A stretch of DNA of 64,000 nt, taken from contig CM037879.1 of NCBI GenBank assembly GCA_021292165.1, positions 18,437,525 to 18,501,524 of the forward strand, in the 5' to 3' direction. The notes under the pieces are model-generated. The model was not told the origin of the DNA. It was given only the letters and a program-made list of their open reading frames with translations, and did not search any database. Of this stretch, positions 50,956-60,272 are shown one piece after another. Positions within the stretch are counted from its first letter, which is position 1, and each line of letters opens with the position of its first letter. The position numbers were made by a program, and so were the translations under genes. This DNA comes from Shinisaurus crocodilurus (Eukaryota > Chordata > Lepidosauria > Squamata > Shinisauridae).

Positions 50956-51690
50956 CCCCTAGCCTGAGACTCCCAAATGCAGCATATCTGGTTTGCTGCA
51001 CTTTGAAGTGCTAAGTGTAACTGACCATTTAGTCCAGAGTCTAACATTACCTAACTGCATCACTGTGTACAATTCTGCCTATGGTTGGGCCAGAAATACC
51101 CCAGTTTGCATTTTAGCTGAAGTGTGTGTGGGGCGGGTGGGTTACTTACTTGTAACTTCCAAGATTGTCATGTTGGGACAAAGGGCAGCATCCATAGTTA
51201 GGCCTATGCAGAGTAGACCCATTGAAATGAACAGGACTTCAGTTAGTTGTGTTAGAGCGCAATCCTATGCCCCTCTGACCTTGTTTGAGAGGGGACATAG
51301 GATTAGGGCTGGAAGCCGCTGCAACTTCAGAAATCTGTTCCGTGGTCTCAGTGCTGCGGAGCACACCCCCCCCCCCCCGTATCCAGCACAGTTCTTTCCG
51401 TGCCAGCAGGGAACTGAAGATGGTCTTCCATCTTTGGTTTTCCCCATGGGGGGGTGTTCCTGGGGGAGGGGAGAAGCAAGGCTCCACCAGATTCCAAGGA
51501 ATCCAGGTGGCACCTCAGCCTCTTCTCCTCATGAAGAAAGGAAAAACATATAGACGGCTGAAATCAGCCATCTAGATGTCTTTGAGGACGAGGGAAGCGT
51601 GGCTGATATCCTATCTTCCGTGCTTCTCCTGCCCTACATAGGGTGCTCACAATCCTCTGGGTTCAGCAGGTTCAGATCAAGATCAAGACA
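50956..51690. repeat. Mixed unclassified repeats
   Basis: TAGACCCATTGAAATGAAC and GAGCGCAATCCTATGCCCCT (51190-51270) belong to the same dispersed family as 6.57 kb. The following GGGGACATAGGATTAGGG to about 51600 resembles the GC-rich hairpin repeat of 23.1-23.6 kb. Confidence 0.4.
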
Positions 51691-51812
51691 GATCATAGGA
51701 TCATAGAGCTGGAAGGGGCCTACAAGGCCATCGAGTCCGGACCCCCTGCTCAATGCAGGAAACTAGAGGAGGGGGTCTCCCATCCAAGTAATAACCAGGC
51801 CGGACCCGGGTC
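51691..51812 (-). mobile_element. 5S rRNA-derived SINE, 5'-truncated
   Basis: Antisense: tail AGCTGGAAGGGGCC, linker GGAAACTAGAGGAGGGG, C box GTCTCCCATCCAAGTAATAA, then CAGGCCGGACCCGGG, where the A-box half ends. Confidence 0.82.
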
Positions 51813-52542
51813 GTGGGCACCCTCATAGGATTATTGTGCTGCCCCTTAGTTGTGACTTACTAAAGTCTCATTCATTTTAATGGGTCTACTCCACATAGGA
51901 CTAACATTGGCTCCTACCCAAAGATCAAAAGGGAATTATTAGTCAAACAACCTTTTTTTTTAAATCTTTAAAAAGTCTATTTTTAAAAAAGCAGTGTTTA
52001 CTTTGAGATTCCATGGTTATTGAAACTAGAATACCCGTGATTGGCATTAAAAGATGAGTCCATTGTGTTGGATTAAAAAAATGTATCATTTGCTTAAGAG
52101 CCCGATAGTGCCGCAGGCATGGACCGCATGTGACACACAGCTGTTTGCTTTTTCTAGAGAACACCCTGGCAAAATCGCTTTGTAATAGGCCTCTTGCTGT
52201 CTTTGCAGCATTTCGGTATTATCTCATTGACCTACTTATCAATAAAGAGGGAAAGCCAAGGGTTTCGTTGTTTAGCTTCTGCCAAGTGCTGTGGAACAGA
52301 TTTCCAAATGATAGCAGAAGGGTGACCAAACCCTGTGATACCCTCATTAGAGACAAAGGAGATGCTTGTCTCTTTCTCTAGATTTTCTCCTCCTGTCTTA
52401 TTGGGAAAGGCAGTGGTAATGACACAATTTACTGCAACTGTGAACCTCTGAACCATTTTCGAAGGCTGTTAAAATCCTCCTTGTTGAAACCTGGAGTCTG
52501 CAACGATTCCTTGAATGGGTGATGAGAACTGCAGTAGGTCTA
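51813..52542. other. Unclassified, repeat-poor stretch
   Basis: No mobile element recognised in about 52090-52540. An 83-codon open frame ends at 52381 without recognisable domains. Possible conserved non-coding sequence, unproven. Confidence 0.3.
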
Positions 52543-53408
52543 TGGTGTGGGGAAAGGGGACAGGGAGACATTTTCCCCCCTCTCTCATAATACTAGAAGT
52601 TCCCCGGGCTCATCCCATGAAGCCGACTGGGGAGAGATCCAGGACAGAGAAAAGGAAGGACTTCTTCAGTCACATAGTTAAAGTATGGAATTCACTTCCA
52701 CAAGATGTAGTGATGGCCACCAATTCAGAGGGCTTTAAAAGGGGATTGGACAAATTCATGGAGGAGAAGGCTATTGATGGCTCCTAGTCCTGATGGCTAT
52801 GTGCTACCTCCAGTATCAGAGGCAGTATGCCTATGTACACCAGTTGCTGGGGAACATGGGCAGGAGCAGAGGCGGTGTTAGGGGGCAGCCCACTTGGGCT
52901 GGAGCCCCAAATCTTTCATTTGGAGGCAAAATCTCTGGGAGGCCATCTGCCCCCACCATCCTGCTGTCCATGGGCACTTGCTGAAATAAAGGTCCAGGGG
53001 CCCTGATCATCTCTGTTGCATCTGATCCCCCTGGATTAGCTGGCTTTTTGCCCACATGTGCTTCACCTCCCTCTGCCCCACCTTGAATCTTTCTGTCTGA
53101 GTTTTTTCTTTCCTGAAATCCAATGTCCTCCTCTCCCCTGCCCATACATCCCTTTTAACAAATAGGGGTATCCCTGGAAGACAGGGTCCTTTTAAAGAAA
53201 CACAGACACACACTTTAGAGCCTATGTTAATTGGCATATTCAGATATGTGCATTTTTTTGGTCCTGTGGCTTGAGCCACTGATCTTTTTGGTACCTAGCA
53301 CCACCCCCAGGTGGGAGGGTGCTGTTGTACTCATGTCCTGCTTGTGGGACCCCTTGGACTAGATGGACCCTTGGTCTGTTCCAGCATGGCTCTTCTTCTG
53401 TTTTATGT
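52543..53408 (+). pseudogene. LINE (TTATGTTCTTA family), C-terminal RT and 3' end, interrupted
   Basis: The frame 52515-52787 reads HPMKPTGERSRTEKRKDFFS and VKVWNSLPQDVVMATNSEGF, with FKRGLDKFMEEKAIDGS at the end. This is the C terminus of a CR1-group reverse transcriptase. The 3' untranslated part (ATGTGCTACCTCCAGTATC) is broken at 52866 by a hAT element and resumes at 53310 to finish with ACTAGATGGACCCTTGGTC and a decayed TTATGTTCTTA end. Confidence 0.8.
52867..53309 (+). mobile_element. Carrier hAT element, copy III
   Basis: Starts CAGAGGCGGTGTTAGG and ends CCTAGCACCACCCCCA. The flanks GGCAGGAG (52859-52866) and GGTGGGAG (53310-53317) match at 6 of 8. The interior follows copies I and II without their insertions, so it shows the uninterrupted length, about 443 bp. 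Confidence 0.82.
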
Positions 53409-53580
53409 CTGTCACTAGGGTGGCCAGTTACACATTTCCCAAAAAAGAGAACAAAAGAGGACACAGGATTGCACAAACGCCATAATAAGGAAGACCAGGT
53501 GACCTTTGTGCCCACTGCTCAGTCTGCTGTCCAGGTGCTAACTGTTGATCGACAATTCCAATGCCCCGGTGCCCAGTAAA

Positions 53581-53907
53581 GCCAGTGTGGCATAGTGGTT
53601 AGAGCAGGGCTCTCCAACCTTGGGTCCCCAGATGTTGCTGGACTACAGCTCCCAGAATCCCTTGCCATTAGCCATGCTGGCTGGGTATGCTGGGAGCTGT
53701 AGGCCAGCAACATCTGGGGACCCAAGGTTGGAGAGCCCTGGGTTAGAGTGTTGGACTGGGACTCGGGAGATCCGGGTTCTAGTCCCCACTTGGCCCTGAA
53801 GCTCACTGGGTGACTTTGTGCCAATTGCTGACTCTCCACCTAACCTGCCTCACAGGGTTGATGTGAGGAAAAAAACAGAGAGAAGGAGGATCATGTATGC
53901 TGCCTTT
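53581..53907 (+). mobile_element. Sauria-type tRNA SINE, split by a palindromic MITE
   Basis: GCCAGTGTGGCATAGTGGTT, then a MITE, then TGTTGGACTGGGACTCGGG, GGGTTCTAGTCCCCAC, GCTCACTGGGTGACTTTG and CCTGCCTCACAGGGTTG. The usual AT-rich tail is missing. Confidence 0.85.
53605..53740. mobile_element. 136-bp palindromic hAT MITE
   Basis: CAGGGCTCTCCAACCTTGGG to CCAAGGTTGGAGAGCCCTG. Perfect duplication GGTTAGAG at 53597-53604 and 53741-53748. The duplicated word is part of the SINE's GTGGTTAGAGTGTTGG, which confirms the empty site. Confidence 0.95.
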
Positions 53908-53987
53908 ACAAACAAATACATAAAACTGGACTGGGCAGCCCTTCAAACAGAGGGCTGTCCTCTGCAAAAGAGAACACATGGCCACTC

Positions 53988-54590
53988 AAAAGTAATAGAT
54001 CATTTCAATAAGGAAGGCTGGGGCTATGTGTCAGCTCATTTGGGGCCAGAGAGGGCACTGGCAACTTTACTTCAACAGATCATTTGCAAGATCTCAGCAG
54101 TTGTCACATTGGCCACATCTTGTTGCGGGGGGGGGGGGGAGCAGCTGTTTTGTCCCGAACAATTGAGATCATTGTGCCGGAGAATGTGACGAGGCCGCTG
54201 GCAGTATGTAGGACATGCCAGGAATCCACGGACAAAGGCACTCGGAAGCTGCATTCAGGCCTTGCCTTGGTTCATAATCTGGGCTCGGCATGAAATATAA
54301 ATGAGTGACATCTGTTTCGGCTTTTAAGAGCACCATATGCATGGCAGACCGTTAGCCACTGGATGGAAGAAACTGGGTGACAGTATGGGGACTGGGCTCT
54401 TTAATGAACCGTACAGTGGAAGGAAACGCTTCTCTGTGCTGGGAAGGAACAGAACGAGATGGGAATGACGGAGGATCCAAATGGCTCAGAACGCCTGTTT
54501 GTATGGATGTGTCTGCGTGAGCCAGATATATTTTCATTATCAGAATTGAAAATGGGTTACAAAAAGGGGAATAGAGGCTGTGTGGAAACC
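53988..54590. other. Unclassified stretch
   Basis: A G-run at 54127-54139; otherwise no gene or repeat recognised. The part 54150-54330 is free of simple repeats. Confidence 0.3.
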
Positions 54591-54766
54591 TTCATAGATT
54601 TCATAGATCATAGAGTTGGAAGGGGCCTACAAGACCATCGAGTCCAACCCCCTGCTCAATGCAGGAAACTAGAGGAGGGGTCTCCCATCCAAGTAATAAC
54701 CAGGCCTGACCCTGCTTAGCTTTCCACACTCAGACAAGCTGAGCCAGCATGAGCCACAGGCCTGTG
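54591..54766 (-). mobile_element. 5S rRNA-derived SINE with CR1-like tail
   Basis: Antisense full-length copy: TAGAGTTGGAAGGGGCC, linker GGAAACTAGAGGAGGGG, GTCTCCCATCCAAGTAATAA, CTGACCCTGCTTAGCTTTCC, ACAAGCTGAGCCAGCATGAG. Confidence 0.88.
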
Positions 54767-54778
54767 TTCGAATGAATT

Positions 54779-54825
54779 GTGTGTGCGTGTGCGCGTGTGT
54801 GTGCATGTGCGTGCGCATGTGCGTA
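54779..54825. repeat. (GTGC/GTGT)n microsatellite
   Basis: Alternating purine-pyrimidine tract with GCGCGTGTGTGTGC. Confidence 0.95.
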
Positions 54826-54844
54826 GTTTTGAATGACTACCCAT

Positions 54845-55370
54845 CAGCACATGTTCTCTGGGCAGCTTGCAAAGCAAAAAGTAAAATGTTAAACTGCAAT
54901 ATAATATTTTTTAAAACCTCTAGCCACCACCCCTGCCCTTAAAATGTAGCATTAAAAATTCTGGTGCAGGAAAATATAATAAAACTACCAGCTCAGTTTG
55001 CAAAATAAAACATAGCTTACACTGCACAATTTTGTTTGTTTAAAACCTTAGCTGTTCAAAAGGCCTCAGGTGAACAGCAAGGTCTTCATCTGGGGTGGAA
55101 AAGATTGCAGCGATGGCACCAGGTGGACCTCTCTTGAGAAGGCTGTTCCATAACTCAGGTGCCACTACTAAAAAGGCCCTACCTTTGGTTGTTGCCCACC
55201 TCACTTCATTCTGCAGGGGCACTTGAAGTAGGGCTTCTGAAGATCTTAAGGTATGTGTGGGTACATATGGGAGAAGGCAGTCTTTCAGGCAACCTTGTTA
55301 AAAGCACACTTTAAATTGGACCAAGAAATTGACTGTGAGCCAGTGCAGCTGACAATGCACAGGTGCAGTT
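54845..55370 (-). pseudogene. L2-like LINE 3' part, degenerate
   Basis: The minus-strand frame 55040-55222 reads LQNEVRWATTKGRAFLVVAP and ELWNSLLKRG, matching the L2-like end at 24.4 kb (EVRQVATKEMACSVVAPRLW). The 3' region is AT-rich with GTTTGTTTAAAACC. No catalytic region remains. Confidence 0.6.
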
Positions 55371-55504
55371 CACAATAACGGGAGATTACTAGAGCACATG
55401 TAACTATGGCAAAGCTGTCTCCATCCAGCTAAGGTCACAACTGGCCTGTCAGCTGAAGTTAATAAAAGGTGCTTTGAAACACTGGAGGTCACTTGAGCCT
55501 CTCT

Positions 55505-55600
55505 AAATAAATAAATAAATAAATAAATGATCATGCTAAGTATGGATTTGAACCCAGGTCTCTCCATCACTGTAGCCATTAGGCCACACTGGTTCATCCT
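55505..55600 (-). mobile_element. tRNA SINE head with (AAAT)n, fragment
   Basis: (AAAT)n, then TTTGAACCCAGGTCTCTCC (B-box complement) and CATTAGGCCACACTGG. Most of the SINE body is missing between tail and head. Confidence 0.6.
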
Positions 55601-56121
55601 TTTCTTAAATCCCAGCTATTTTTCCATTTCGCACATAACCAAAGAGCACAGTGACTTTTTGAAGAAAAGAATTCAGAATGTCTAACACTTGGCAGCCTAC
55701 CGGGAGCACAAGAATAAGGCCTTTTTAGTATTTTCAAAGGCTAACAAAGGTGCTAATGAAGTAGAGCAGGTTTCTCACTTTTAAAGATATCACTAGAAGG
55801 CCATCCAGGTTGGAATGGGAAACTAATGAGCTGGAAAGAAATAGCACAAAATAAATATGGGCTCCCAGTATTGACCTGGGCTTAGTTTCAGTTTATCTGC
55901 ATAAACTCAGGCGGATTTGCAATGCAAATATTACATTTAAAAATAATAATAATACAGCTACCATAATCCCCTCATTAAAACATTATGGGCCACCAAAACC
56001 TATCCAAATAAAAGCAACTTGTATCTCCTCCTCTCAAGCTTGGTGGGTTTTTTTTTGGGGGGGGGGACTTCCAGTGGAAGCTGGTATCAAAGTGGAGAGT
56101 ATCCACTGTGCCTCCCTATAG
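55601..56121. other. Unclassified stretch
   Basis: No gene or repeat recognised. T- and G-runs at 56050-56067. Confidence 0.3.
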
Positions 56122-56408
56122 GCCAGGGAGCCCAAGGGCCAAATGTCAGTGGTGGGCGGGGCTGAAGGGAAAAGAGCTGAAAGCTCTTGCTGCCCCTAAC
56201 TAACTAAGTCTTAGGAGAGGCATTTCAACCTTTTAGACTGGGGGGAAATTGCACAAAAGCTGGGAAACCTCCAAATGATTCCCAGTTCAAGGAAAGGGGG
56301 CGGAGGGTATAGGAAGGGGGCGTGGCCAGCTGGAGAATCCCAGAGGGCTGGATTGGAACTCAGGTGGGCTGGATTTGGACCCCTGGCCTGAGGTTCTGCA
56401 CCCCTGAT
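56122..56408 (+). mobile_element. GGGCCAAA hAT-like MITE, copy 6
   Basis: CCAGGGAGCCCAAGGGCCAA, GGTGGGCGGGGCTGAAGG, CTAAGTCTTAGGAGAGGC, AACCTTTTAGACTGGGG and GAGGTTCTGCACCCCTG. The right terminus CACCCCTG is hAT-like. Confidence 0.65.
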
Positions 56409-56564
56409 GTGGAAGGATGATGCTCCCCTCTCCCTGGAGTTGTGTTCACTGTTGTTGTTTGAATAATGCCCAAAACTATGGGTCAGAAGCTGGCAGTCCT
56501 TATGTCAGATTTGCCCCCTGAGTGGAGCCGACTGGTGATCCGCTGCTCAAAATGTGAGGGTGGA

Positions 56565-57178
56565 TGAACAACACTGTAGAATTGGAAAAAGTGCAGGAAA
56601 GGGCAACTAAAATGGTTATCAGACTGGAGCAACTCCCCTGTGAGGAAAGCTTACAACACCTGGGACTTTTTGTCTTAGAAAAAAGGCGAGTGAGGGGAGA
56701 CATGAGAGAGGCATACAAAAATTATGCATGGTGTGGACAAAGTGGATAGGGAGACATTTTTCTTCCTCTTTCATAATACTAGAACCCGGGGTCATCCCAT
56801 GAAGCTGATTGGTAGGAGGGTCAGGACAGATAAAAGGAAGTACTTCTTCACACAGCGCATAGTTAAACTATGGAACTCACTTCCACAAGATGAAGTGAAG
56901 GCCACCAATTTGGAGGGTTTTAGAAGGGGATCGGACAAATTAATGGAGGAGAAGGCTATCAATGGCTGCTAGTCCTGATGACTCTATGCTACCTCCAGTA
57001 TCAGAGGCAGTATGCCTGTGCACACCAGTTGCTGGGGGGGACATGGGTGGGAGGTGCTGTTGCACTCATGTCCTGCTTGTGGGATCCCGTGGGCAGCTGG
57101 TTGGCTGCGGTGTGAACAGAATGTTGCACTAGATGGACCCTTGGCCTGATCCAGCAGGGCTCTTTTTATGTTCTTAAC
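56565..57178 (+). pseudogene. LINE (TTATGTTCTTA family), RT C-terminal part and 3' end
   Basis: The frame reads [20 protein letters not shown] and [20 protein letters not shown], breaks near 56730, and resumes with KLIGRRVRTDKRKYFFTQ and VKLWNSLPQDEVKATNLEGF. These motifs are those of a CR1-group reverse transcriptase C terminus but distinct from the CR1 family above. The 3' region has CTACCTCCAGTATCAGAGG and ends CTTTTTATGTTCTTA. It is the most complete uninterrupted copy of this LINE here. Confidence 0.82.
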
Positions 57179-57349
57179 AGCTGTGGTAATGCAGCTTGGT
57201 AGCATTTCAAAGGGGCACCATGACAAAGCAAATGGCTGAACAGGCCTTTAAGTGATATACACAGAAAGGTGGGAAGCCTTTTATAAGCTGCAAGAGAGAT
57301 CACCTTTTGGGAACTCCCCTACAAGGAAAGGTTACAATGTTTGCAGTTA

Positions 57350-57634
57350 CTGTAAAACCTTGGATTGCAAGTAACTGGGTCTGCAAGTGTTTTGCAAGAC
57401 AAGCAAATTTTTAAAATAAATTTTGACTTGATAAACAAGTGACGTCTTGCAATACAAGTACTGTAGTACGGTCAAGGAAAAATGAAGACTTTACACTATC
57501 ATTCTTTATTGCAGCTTAAATTAAAAATATGTGTACACATTTCTTACGGGGAATTTCGCTTTGATATACGAGTGCTTTGGAATTTACAAGCACATTTCCG
57601 GAACGAATTATGCTTGCAATCCAAGGTATGACTG
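57350..57634 (+). mobile_element. Tigger/pogo-like MITE, copy 2 (285 bp)
   Basis: CTGTAAAACCTTGGATTGC at the left, CAATCCAAGGTATGACTG at the right, TA on both sides (57348-57349, 57635-57636). The interior has CTTGCAATACAAGTACTG and CATTTCCGGAACGAATTATG. Roughly the inverse of the copy at 41904-42156. Confidence 0.8.
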
Positions 57635-57911
57635 TACTGTGTTTAGAAAAATGGTGAATAAAAGGAGACATGGTAGAGATGTTTAAAATTATGCAAGTGT
57701 GGAGAAATTGGACAGGGAGAAGTTTCTCTCCCTTTCTCATAATACTAGAGCCCAGGGTCACCCAATGAAGCTGAGTGGTGGGAGATTCAGGGAATAGAGA
57801 AAAGGAAGAATTCCTTCACACAGTACATGGTTAAACTGTGGAATTTGCTACTGCAAGATATAGTGATGATGATGGCCACCTAAGTGGATAGTTTCAAAAG
57901 GGATTAGAGAC

Positions 57912-58047
57912 CAGGGCTCTCCAACCTTGGGTCCCCAGATGTTGCTGGACTACAGCTCCCAGAATCCCTTGCCATTAGCCATACTGGCTGGGTATGCTGG
58001 GAGCTGTAGGCCAGCAACATCTGGGGACCCAAGGTTGGAGAGCCCTG
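57912..58047. mobile_element. 136-bp palindromic hAT MITE
   Basis: CAGGGCTCTCCAACCTTGGG to CCAAGGTTGGAGAGCCCTG. The right flank is GATTAGAC and the left is GATTAGAGAC, so the 8-bp duplication is probably GATTAGAC with a 2-base change on the left. Confidence 0.9.
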
Positions 58048-58300
58048 GATTAGACAAATTCACTGAGGATAAAGCGTTTCAACTGCCACTAGTCATGATG
58101 GCTATATGCTACCTCCAGTATCAGAGGCAATATGTCTCTGTATACCAGTTGCCTGGGAACATGAGTGGGAGGATGCTGTTGCATTCATGTTCTGCTTATG
58201 GACTTTCATTGGGGCATCTGATTGGCCACTGTGGGAGCAAGATGTTGGACTAGATGGCCTTTGGTCTGATCCAGCACGGCTCTTATGTTCTTATGCTCTT

Positions 58301-59250
58301 AACCATCTCTCTTAGGCTGTGTCTAGGGCTGCCACCATTTTCCTGACTGAGGTTCGGAATGCTTTCAACAGCAGCATGGTAAAGTTAGATGTTTGCTAAG
58401 TGCTCCTTTTCCTGGCATGGAAATGTAATGATGGGGAGCCTTACCTGTTGGATTTTCTGCCTGTCATACAGCCATTAAGGACATTCTTTCTCTTGTCAGG
58501 GAGAAAGGGTAACAATCCTAGCAGTTTTCCTCTGGCTGACTGGCCCCTGAGGCACATTGGAATGAATGTAACCCAGAGGGTGGCCATTTAAAGTGCTTTA
58601 CACATTTACACACTATGTTTACACTGCATTAGGTTAATGCTCTTTATTCTAGACCACCTTGGGAGATGACCCAAAGCAAAATACTTTAAAGCATTTTAAA
58701 AACAACAACAGAACACTAAGTGATGTGTGGACTCTGACTGGTGTTACAATGTTATAAGCCACTTAAAGTGCCAATGTGTGAATGCAACCTAACATTCCCC
58801 ACCCCCTGTGTGTGTGTATCCATCCCAGAATGGCCTATGAACATCAGACTTGAAACATTCACCCACTTCACTCCCACAGGCAGCTAGAGATGTGCTAAGT
58901 AACAATAGCTGAGAGATGAGCTCCTGGCTAGTGCAGCAGAGAAAAATCCACATTTTACACATTGCTAAGAAGATGGGACTGAATGAAAGAAAAGGCTTAA
59001 AACTCTGCGCCCCTATGACAGATTGTTGCCTTACTCACACCAGAGTCTTATATTCCCTGGTTTTATGTTCTATTTTGTATCTTTAAAAAAAGTATGTTCA
59101 TTTATTGTAAGCCACCAGGAGAAGTTCAGGTGCTTCCTGATGGAAGGCTCCTACTGCTTCCAATTAGAAGGCCTTGTGCAACCATTCTGTCTTTTTCTCC
59201 TTAATGGATTTTCTGCAGCAAGAAAAAAGATGGGAGAAAACACAGGAGGG
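58301..59250. other. Unclassified stretch
   Basis: Nearly 1 kb with no gene or repeat recognised. Confidence 0.3.
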
Positions 59251-60272
59251 TTCATAGAATCATAGAAAAGTAGAGTAGGAAGGGGCCTACAAGACCATTG
59301 AGTCCAGCCCCCTGCTCAATGCAGGAATCCAGGTCAAAGCATTCCCGACAGATGGCTGTCCAGCCGCACCTTGAATGCTTCCAGAGTGGGAGAGCTCACC
59401 ACCTCCCTAGGTAGTTGGTTCCATTGTCTTATTGCTCTGACAGTCAGGACATTTTTCCTGATGCTTAGGTGGAATCTGGGTTCCTGTAACTTGAGCCCAT
59501 TATTCCGTGTCCTGCAAACTGGGATGATAGAGAAGAGATCCTGACCCTCCTCTGTGTGACAACCCTTTAAGTACTGGAAGAGTGCTATCATATCTCCCCT
59601 CAGTCTCCTCTTCTGAAGGCTAAACATGCCCAGTTCTTTCAGTCTCTCCTCATAGGACCTTGTTTCCAGTCCCTTTATCATCCTTGTTGCCCTCCTCTGA
59701 ACCCTCTCCAGTTTGTCTACGTCCTTCTGAAAGTGTGGTGCCCAGAACTGGACGCAGTACTCAAGATGAGGCCTAACCAGTGCTGAGTAAAGGGGAATTA
59801 TCACTTCATGCGATTTGGAAGCTATACTTCTATTAATGCAGCCCAAAATAGCATTTGCCTTCTTTGCAGCCACATTGCATTGCTGGCTCATATTCAGTTT
59901 GTGATCTACCACAATTCCAAGATCCTTCTCACTTGTAGTATTGTTGAGCCAAGTGTCCCCCATTCTGTAACTCTGCATTTGGTTTCCTCTCCCTAGGTGC
60001 AGCACTTGGCATTTATCCCTATTAAATTTCATTCTGTTGTTTTCGGCCCAGCGCTCCAGCCTATCGAGGTCACTTTGAATTTTGTTTCTGTCTTCGAGAG
60101 TATTAGCTGTTCCACCCAACTTGTGTCATCTGCAAATTTGATAAGCATTCCCTGTACCTCCTGATCCAAGTCATTAATAAAAATGTTGAAGAGCACTGGG
60201 CCCAGGACCGAGCCCTGTGGTACCCCGCTCGTAACCTCTCCCCAGTTTGAGAAGGAACCATTGATAAGCACC
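59251..60272 (-). mobile_element. CR1 LINE, 5'-truncated, 1.02 kb
   Basis: Antisense. The left border is the 3' end (TTCATAGAATCATAG, then CCCCCTGCTCAATGCAGG). The coding part runs rightwards on the minus strand and stops just upstream of motif B. Very similar to 8751-9989. Confidence 0.92.
59334..60271 (-). pseudogene. CR1 reverse transcriptase C-terminal portion, one frameshift
   Basis: The first part (60271 downward) has [14 protein letters not shown] and FADDTS, giving motif B and the motif C aspartate pair. A missing A near 60121 (ACACAAGTTGG against ACACAAAGTTGG in the other copy) shifts the frame. The rest (60119 to 59334) is a clean 261-codon frame with DLERLERW-like [32 protein letters not shown] and [19 protein letters not shown]. 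Apart from truncation this is the only lesion I see. Confidence 0.9.

Larger units (their letters stand above)
53414..53987 (-). mobile_element. GTGGCCA MITE family, copy 5, carrying a nested SINE and MITE
   Basis: GGGTGGCCAGTTACACATTT at the left and AGAACACATGGCCACTC at the right. GACCAGGTGACCTTTGTGC and GTCCAGGTGCTAACTG are in the left part, CAAACAGAGGGCTGTCCTC in the right part. A Sauria SINE separates the two parts. Confidence 0.68.
57307..58300 (+). pseudogene. LINE (TTATGTTCTTA family) carrying two DNA transposons
   Basis: Same family as 56565-57178: CTCCCCTACAAGGAAAGG at the left, TTTCTCATAATACTAGAGCC, AGGAAGAATTCCTTCACAC, then CTACCTCCAGTATCAGAGG and a terminal GGCTCTTATGTTCTTATG. 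The coding part is cut by a TA-flanked MITE (57350-57634) and by a 136-bp hAT MITE (57912-58047). Frame is lost in several other places. Confidence 0.8.

Noticed and set aside
32630..53145. Similar minus-strand open frames at 32630-32956 and 52831-53145, as if a conserved protein
   Set aside because: Both lie in copies of the carrier hAT element. The shared protein sequence reflects shared repeat DNA; the third copy (41.45 kb) does not keep the frame.
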